Assembly: GCF_000353285.1 (NCBI RefSeq) | Contig: NZ_KB731324.1 | Location: 1,382,577-1,446,576, forward strand | Length of the DNA: 64,000 nt | From: Leptolyngbya boryana PCC 6306 | GTDB taxonomy: Bacteria > Cyanobacteriota > Cyanobacteriia > Leptolyngbyales > Leptolyngbyaceae | Direction: 5' to 3' | In this document: positions 59,972 through 64,000 of the stretch, piece by piece | Layout of the letters: every line of letters begins with the position of its first letter | Numbering within the stretch: the first letter of the stretch is position 1 | The notes under the pieces: generated by a model | Database searches by the model: none | What the model saw: the letters and a program-made list of their open reading frames with translations, nothing else | Told to the model about the DNA's origin: nothing | Made by a program: the position numbers and the translations under genes

Positions 59972-60000
59972 GCATCCCGTCTGTGTGGCGCGGGCGTTCC
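59972..60000 (-). promoter_or_regulatory. Late leader element, copy 10 (tail tube)
   Basis: Gene sense: GGAACG-CCCG-CGCC-acacaga-CGGG-ATGCT, 22 nt before ATG. Upstream GGGCATTC (60015-60022) can pair with GGAACGCCC as an alternative fold, as in copies 7 and 8. Confidence 0.88.
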
Positions 60001-60132
60001 GATTGCTGTTTTCAGAATGCCCAAAGCACTGCATTGTGCAAATTCCCGTCTAATCTGTGACTCTTGAAAATTTGTATTATCAATAGTCTGATTCGGGAAG
60101 GCTTGAAATCATTAGCTTTCAGAACTTGCCCA

Positions 60133-60960
60133 ATGTTGCCCCTGAATCAGATTTTGCTCGGTGATGCGATCGAACAATTGAGAACTCTGCCTGATAACTC
60201 GATTGGTTGCTGTCTCACAAGCCCGATTTATTTCCAGAAATGCAATTATGAGCATGAAGGACAGTACGGGCATGAGCAGACGATCGCAGAATATCTCGAT
60301 CGAGTCGGGCTAGTCTTTGCCGAGGTCTATCGGGTTCTGGAGGTTGGGGCGGTTTGCTGGATCGTGATTGACGACACGATGAATAATTGCAGTCCAGTGC
60401 GCGGGAAGCATCAGCGGCGCAAGGCTGGAGAATACTCGCACCGCCGTCCAAGGCAGTCAGGTTATCTGGAGAAAGAGACGTTAGGGATTCCGTTTAAGCT
60501 TGTCGATCGCTTGCGGCAAATGGGCTGGATACACCGCAATACGTTGATTTGGGACAAGGGTACAAGCGGCGCGATCGCAAACTCTGATACTTCGGCAAAT
60601 CATCACGAGTACATTTTACAATTCGGCAAGTGGAAGAATCGATCTCGCCCCTACCTTAAATGCAAACCGATAAAATCGAGTGTTTTGCGCTTTTCACCGA
60701 CCTCAAACCCCGCACATCCGTGCCCCTATCCCCTAGAACTTGCTTTAACGCTAATCGATCACTCATTAGGCGATGCAGTTCTCGATCCTTTCATTGGTTC
60801 AGGGACGACGGCTCTAGCGGCTGCCCAGTTGGGTCGATCGTTTGTGGGGATTGAGTTAAACCCAGAATATCGGCAGATTGCCCTTGATCGGTTGCAAGCA
60901 GTGTCCACCCCGCTTGCCGTAGCCACTGGTACGTGCTCCACCCCTTCGATGCACCTTTAA
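60133..60960 (+). CDS. Beta-class DNA methyltransferase
   Basis: 275 residues from MLPLNQI; the upstream TTG-initiated extension is unlikely. Motif IV is LTSPIYF, where the second Pro of the usual SPPY is Ile; motif I FIGSGTTALAAA lies near the C-terminus and the order IV before I marks the beta class (N4-C or N6-A). The last 57 codons overlap an antisense gene. Together with Dcm and AlkB it points to heavily managed DNA methylation. Confidence 0.82.
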   Translation: MLPLNQILLGDAIEQLRTLPDNSIGCCLTSPIYFQKCNYEHEGQYGHEQTIAEYLDRVGLVFAEVYRVLEVGAVCWIVIDDTMNNCSPVRGKHQRRKAGEYSHRRPRQSGYLEKETLGIPFKLVDRLRQMGWIHRNTLIWDKGTSGAIANSDTSANHHEYILQFGKWKNRSRPYLKCKPIKSSVLRFSPTSNPAHPCPYPLELALTLIDHSLGDAVLDPFIGSGTTALAAAQLGRSFVGIELNPEYRQIALDRLQAVSTPLAVATGTCSTPSMHL

Positions 60961-61285
60961 TCTGCAAATCAGGCCGCCTGTACTGTGGAAACGATGTATA
61001 GACTCTCCAAGGATGATGCGATTTCTCGCGCAGGTGCAAGATTTTGCCCGCTTCCCCTTCCCTTAGAGCATCTCGCCGCCCTGGTTGTCGCAGCCACTGA
61101 TAGGTAGTCCATCCCTCCAGCGCACCTGGATGTGTAAGTTCTGACTGTCTGCACACCTTCAAGCGAAGGCGATCGTCCAAATCCCGCCACATCATTTCGC
61201 CCATCGCTTGATCCTCAACGCTGAGCAACGATAGCAGGGAATCTTGAGAACAGCGATCGTACAATTGCGCGATCGATTGCTTCAT
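60791..61285 (-). CDS. Protein with duplicated GW-TYQWLRQ motif
   Basis: 164 residues. Two copies of a roughly 20-residue unit: GALEGWTTYQWLRQPG and GASKGWSTYQWLRQAG, about 55 residues apart, visible at DNA level too. Overlaps the methyltransferase gene tail to tail by 170 bp. The duplication supports a real protein; function unknown. Confidence 0.55.
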   Translation of the reverse strand: MKQSIAQLYDRCSQDSLLSLLSVEDQAMGEMMWRDLDDRLRLKVCRQSELTHPGALEGWTTYQWLRQPGRRDALREGEAGKILHLREKSHHPWRVYTSFPQYRRPDLQIKGASKGWSTYQWLRQAGWTLLATDQGQSADILGLTQSPQTIDPTGQPLEPSSLNQ

Positions 61286-61298
61286 TTCCCTCGATCGT

Positions 61299-62285
61299 AT
61301 GTCCGATCTGATTCAATCCTCCAGCTTCGGTAGTTTCCGACTCATCGAAGAACGCGATCTACTGCAAGAATTGCTTGCCGATAAACGCAGTCCCGAAACC
61401 CGTCGAGCGTATGAGCGTTGTCTGAAAGATTTTTTCCGAGTTCTCAGCAATCAAGAGCCTTCCCCTCAACTGATCCGCGAATTCCTTGAATTGGAGCGAT
61501 TCACCGCGATTCAGTTGGTTTTGTCCTACAAAGCGCATCTGATTAGTAAGGGACTGGCAGAAGCGACGATTAATCAGCGCATTGCGGCGGTGAAATCTTT
61601 AGTAACTTATGCTCAAAAAGTTGGGAAATGCTTGTGGAGTCTAGAGGAAGTCCAAGGTCAAAAGATAAGGGCGTATCGCGACACCAGCGGGGTCGATCGC
61701 GATAATTACCTCAAGATTCTGAACTTACTCGATCGCTCTACACTCAAAGGATGTCGAGACTATGCACTGTTTCTGCTGCTCTGGTCAAACGTCCTGCGGC
61801 GCGGTGAAGTTAGCAAGATCAACTGCTCAGACTTCGATTCTGATTCTGGTTCACTCTGGATTTTAGGCAAGGGCAGAGGAAAACAGAAAGAGCGGGTCAC
61901 GCTCGATCGAAGTGTCACCGATGCGATCGCGGAATGGCTCGCACGGCGTGGGAAGGTCAAGCCAGATTCACCGCTATTCACCTCGATCAGTCGATCGTCT
62001 GCGGGGCATCGCCTCACTGGGGACGGCATTTACAAAATTGTGAGGGAAACGGCAGAGAAAGCGGGCATCAAGAAGATTCTTAGCCCTCACAGAATTCGGC
62101 ACTCAGGGATTACAGAAGCGCTAGAACTCACGAATGGCGATGTTCGTAAGGTTCAAAAGCTCTCTCGACATGCTTCGGTGAATACTGTCCTTCTCTATGA
62201 CGACTCTCGGAAGAATACTCAGGGTGAGATGAGCGAATTGCTTGCGCGATCGCTGAAAACTGGGCAAGACTCGACTTCGGCTTAA
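61299..62285 (+). CDS. Second tyrosine recombinase (XerC/D-like)
   Basis: 328 residues. Core-binding domain about 25-115. Catalytic set: R168 (NVLRRGEV), Lys in GKGRGKQKERV, H264 and R267 (SPHRIRHSG), H291 (LSRHAS) and Y300 (LLYDD); complete. Starts 13 bp from the divergent gene. A 13-bp perfect inverted repeat that could be its core site lies 380 bp downstream of the stop. Could resolve multimers of a circular form. Confidence 0.9.
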   Translation: MSDLIQSSSFGSFRLIEERDLLQELLADKRSPETRRAYERCLKDFFRVLSNQEPSPQLIREFLELERFTAIQLVLSYKAHLISKGLAEATINQRIAAVKSLVTYAQKVGKCLWSLEEVQGQKIRAYRDTSGVDRDNYLKILNLLDRSTLKGCRDYALFLLLWSNVLRRGEVSKINCSDFDSDSGSLWILGKGRGKQKERVTLDRSVTDAIAEWLARRGKVKPDSPLFTSISRSSAGHRLTGDGIYKIVRETAEKAGIKKILSPHRIRHSGITEALELTNGDVRKVQKLSRHASVNTVLLYDDSRKNTQGEMSELLARSLKTGQDSTSA

Positions 62286-62319
62286 TCGGCTATCATGCTT
62301 GGGTCGATCGAGGGCAGAT

Positions 62320-62655
62320 ATGCGAGACAACGATGAAATTATTCGGATTGCGGCTGAGATGCAATCGCAGATTCGAGACGGTTTGGTGAAATTGATTCAG
62401 AACGGCGCGCCGATCGGAGTCATGCACCCACTGATCGAAACTTTGGATCGGCTAGAACGAGTTCCGAGTGACTTGGCTGAGCCTCGGCACGGGGAGATCA
62501 GAGAGATTAGCCCTCCACATTTGGCGGAGTTCTATGTAGATCCGTGGCGGGAAAGAGCATTGCAGGCAGAGGCAGAATTGCAGCATCGCGTGGTGTTAGC
62601 AGCAGTCGGGCAACCGCCTGAATCATTAGCGATCGCTGAAGAAGTAGGACATTAA
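62320..62655 (+). CDS. Hypothetical protein
   Basis: 111 residues behind GAGG, helical (IIRIAAEMQSQIRDGLVKL). Follows the recombinase by 34 bp, probably in one operon. No family recognised. Confidence 0.55.
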   Translation: MRDNDEIIRIAAEMQSQIRDGLVKLIQNGAPIGVMHPLIETLDRLERVPSDLAEPRHGEIREISPPHLAEFYVDPWRERALQAEAELQHRVVLAAVGQPPESLAIAEEVGH

Positions 62656-62668
62656 AAGCCGAGTTGCA

Positions 62669-62698
62669 GATGTTACCGTAATTAGTTACGGTAACATC
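62669..62698. repeat. 13-bp perfect inverted repeat with TTAG centre
   Basis: GATGTTACCGTAA-ttag-TTACGGTAACATC lies between converging genes. No T run on either side, so it is a poor terminator. Read as 11-bp arms around 8 bp it has the geometry of a tyrosine recombinase core site. Confidence 0.6.
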
Positions 62699-62707
62699 CC
62701 TCAAAGC

Positions 62708-62896
62708 CTAGCCTAGCTTTGCTCTCACAAAGCAGTCTTTCGCTTCCAGAAGCTTTCGCATTCCTGTTGATTTTTCCGCTCCATCTGGAAGGGATTTGTC
62801 CATTAGTTCCGCTAGTTCTGCGATCGGCTTGCTCACTTCTTGTAGATGCGGCGGCAAGTGCTCGAACGTAAAATACTTGTCAACATTGGTCGGCAT
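62708..62896 (-). CDS. Small phage protein, possibly Acb2/Tad1-like hairpin
   Basis: 62 residues starting at MPTNVDK with GGAG 9 nt upstream. The pattern FEHLPPHLQEVSKPIAELA then GAEKSTGMRKLLEAKDCFVR is shared by many phage small proteins and has the two-helix plan (H-x-P-P...P...E-K...A/K...A) of the Acb2/Tad1 cyclic-nucleotide sponge hairpin. The link to that fold is inference. Confidence 0.6.
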   Translation of the reverse strand: MPTNVDKYFTFEHLPPHLQEVSKPIAELAELMDKSLPDGAEKSTGMRKLLEAKDCFVRAKLG

Positions 62897-62953
62897 AGCC
62901 ATAAACTCCGAGTGATGGGTACGATCCACATTCTTCCTGCACTGTTGCCGCCT

Positions 62954-63037
62954 GTTGCATGGTGAGAATCGAACTCACGTCCTCTGCCATCCACAGTATC
63001 TAATCCCTTTCGGGGAGAATCCCTGAGCTGCACACAA
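62954..63037 (-). tRNA. tRNA-like sequence, possibly degenerate
   Basis: The T arm is perfect (GTGAG-TTCGATT-CTCAC) and the 5' TTGTGTG can pair with CATGCAA with two wobbles. D and anticodon arms are irregular, and no clean anticodon is visible. Could be a decayed tRNA or att remnant. No other feature is seen in the 150 bp on either side except the HU promoter. Confidence 0.35.
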
Positions 63038-63170
63038 CAGATAATCAATGCCCAGTATCATTAATCTTTCGAGATGGTCTCTCGCTAGCAAAGAATTTGA
63101 TCCCTCCATCGTTCAGGAGCGCGGCTTGCCACTGGTGAAGAATGCGATCGCCCAAATATTCTAACCACGA

Positions 63171-63199
63171 TCGACATTTCCGAAGCACGGCACTATAAT
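63171..63199 (+). promoter_or_regulatory. Sigma70-type promoter of the HU gene
   Basis: TCGACA (63171-63176), 17-bp spacer, perfect TATAAT (63194-63199), 25 bp before ATG. Confidence 0.8.
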
Positions 63200-63224
63200 T
63201 CAGCGCAGAATTGGATTTCAACAA

Positions 63225-63500
63225 ATGAATCGAGCAGAATTGATTGATGCAATCTCAGCAAAAGTAGACGGGACAAAGAAAGATATTGACGCGATCGTGG
63301 GAGCAGCGATCGACACGATCGCGGGTGCTGTTGCCGATGGGGATAAGGTCACGATCGTTGGGTTTGGTACGTTTGAGGCGCGAGATAGACAAGCTCGTGA
63401 AGGTCGCAATCCGAAAACAGGCGAGGCACTGAAAATCCCTGCTACCCGCGTTCCTGCTTTCAGTGCTGGAAAAGCATTTAAAGAGCGAGTCGCGAACTAG
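63225..63500 (+). CDS. hup: HU-family nucleoid protein
   Basis: 91 residues, full HU length. MNRAELIDAISAKVDG start, GFGTFEARDRQAREGRNP with the DNA-binding arm, PATRVPAFSAGKAFKE end. Binds and bends DNA. Own strong promoter and terminator; may be chromosomal or belong to the element. Confidence 0.95.
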   Translation: MNRAELIDAISAKVDGTKKDIDAIVGAAIDTIAGAVADGDKVTIVGFGTFEARDRQAREGRNPKTGEALKIPATRVPAFSAGKAFKERVAN

Positions 63501-63534
63501 AATGACTCGAAAGGAGCTAAGCTCCCTTCCAACT

Positions 63535-63566
63535 GCGCGTTCTGGGGGATCAGGACGCGATTTTTT
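63535..63566 (+). terminator. Terminator after HU
   Basis: CGCGT and ACGCG pair around a 14-nt loop, followed by six T. The loop contains the GTTCTGGGGG word. Confidence 0.6.
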
Positions 63567-63681
63567 GCTTGATTTTTGGGAGTGCCCGATCGATACTGTA
63601 CGGGTTAATCCATGACGGATTCTCGACTTGGGAACAGTACGCCAATGTTTAAGCCTCTGCCCGTTGGGTGGGGGCTTTGCT

Positions 63682-64000
63682 CTAGCGATGCTCTCCACAC
63701 ATCGTTTTCCCGATCGCGACTTCTGCCACCATCGGCACAACAATATCACCGATCCACAAATGCCCTTGCTGCTTATTTGGCATCGTAATCGGCGCACGTT
63801 TGGTCGGATTAATCTCGGTTGGATAGCCTAGCTGCATCAAAATTCCCCGCTGATTAATCCTGTCTGGCACGGAAGGAATCAGCGATCGTACATCCGCCGT
63901 CAACTGAATCAAACCATCGCGGCATGAGCCAAACGACTCGTAAGACGAGACAATCCAGAAGTTGAACTTGATCGATTCGCGTTCGTTGCGCTCCTCTGGT
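63682..64000 (-). CDS. Unknown protein, 5' end outside the window
   Basis: The frame is open from the window edge leftward to the stop at 63682 (about 106 residues). Contains FNFWIVSSYESFGSCRD and PTKRAPITMPNKQQGHLWIG. No family recognised. Whether it is element or chromosome is unclear. Confidence 0.6.
   Translation of the reverse strand, partial: PEERNERESIKFNFWIVSSYESFGSCRDGLIQLTADVRSLIPSVPDRINQRGILMQLGYPTEINPTKRAPITMPNKQQGHLWIGDIVVPMVAEVAIGKTMCGEHR

Noticed and set aside
63040-63060. Right attachment site matching the tRNA-Val 3' end
   Set aside because: Only about 8 bp (CCAGTATC) agree; too short to be a core repeat.

Overview
The window comes from a cyanobacterium. The HIP1 octamer GCGATCGC is very frequent, and the flanking and accessory genes are typical of the phylum (a DUF4912 protein, SppA, a Uma2-family nuclease, a DUF2811 protein). 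The first 4.6 kb look chromosomal. A tRNA-Val(GAC) gene at 4667 is followed 154 bp later by a tyrosine recombinase, the usual left end of an element integrated at a tRNA 3' end. From there to about 62.9 kb the sequence reads as one large prophage or phage-plasmid. No repeat of the tRNA 3' end was found on the right, so the right boundary is not established and may lie outside the window.

Layout. (a) 6.8-22.5 kb: a tightly coupled leftward early operon. Many of its stops and starts overlap as ATGA, GTGA, TGATG or TAGTG. It encodes an excisionase-like protein, a DUF3310 protein, AlkB, an ASCH protein, a C5 DNA methyltransferase, J-domain proteins, a replication pair, a Rad52-like annealing protein, and three small genes (39, 48 and 46 aa) too short for ordinary ORF cut-offs. 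(b) 22.5-22.9 kb: a divergent repressor/operator switch. (c) 22.95-24.94 kb: a partition module whose ParA carries an HsdR-N-like nuclease domain. (d) 25.7-28.25 kb: two SAP-domain genes of the late set. (e) 28.3-40.4 kb: mostly rightward accessory genes, including secreted proteins, a GGDEF-like protein, a membrane-anchored FtsK/HerA-like ATPase and many small membrane proteins. (f) 40.4-59.95 kb: the leftward virion block: tail tube, chaperone-like genes, a LAGLIDADG endonuclease, tape measure, SAP protein, terminase, two more SAP proteins, portal, scaffold, P22-like coat and connectors. (g) 60.1-62.9 kb: a DNA methyltransferase, a second tyrosine recombinase and small genes. (h) An HU gene and one truncated gene close the window.

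The strongest candidate for an undescribed system is a set of ten short leader elements, one in front of the first gene of almost every late translational block, always 18-23 nt before the start codon, with no Shine-Dalgarno sequence between. Each predicts a hairpin, and changes in one arm are matched in the other (CCCG/CGGG, TCCG/CGGA, CCCA/TGGG). The same regulon holds five paralogous proteins sharing an N-terminal SAP-like domain and a second helical domain but ending differently (one a J domain, one a metallopeptidase). The large terminase carries two nuclease domains in series, the first apparently inactivated. No tail-tip, receptor-binding or lysis gene was recognised. All of this is read from sequence by eye; no searches or folding programs were run.
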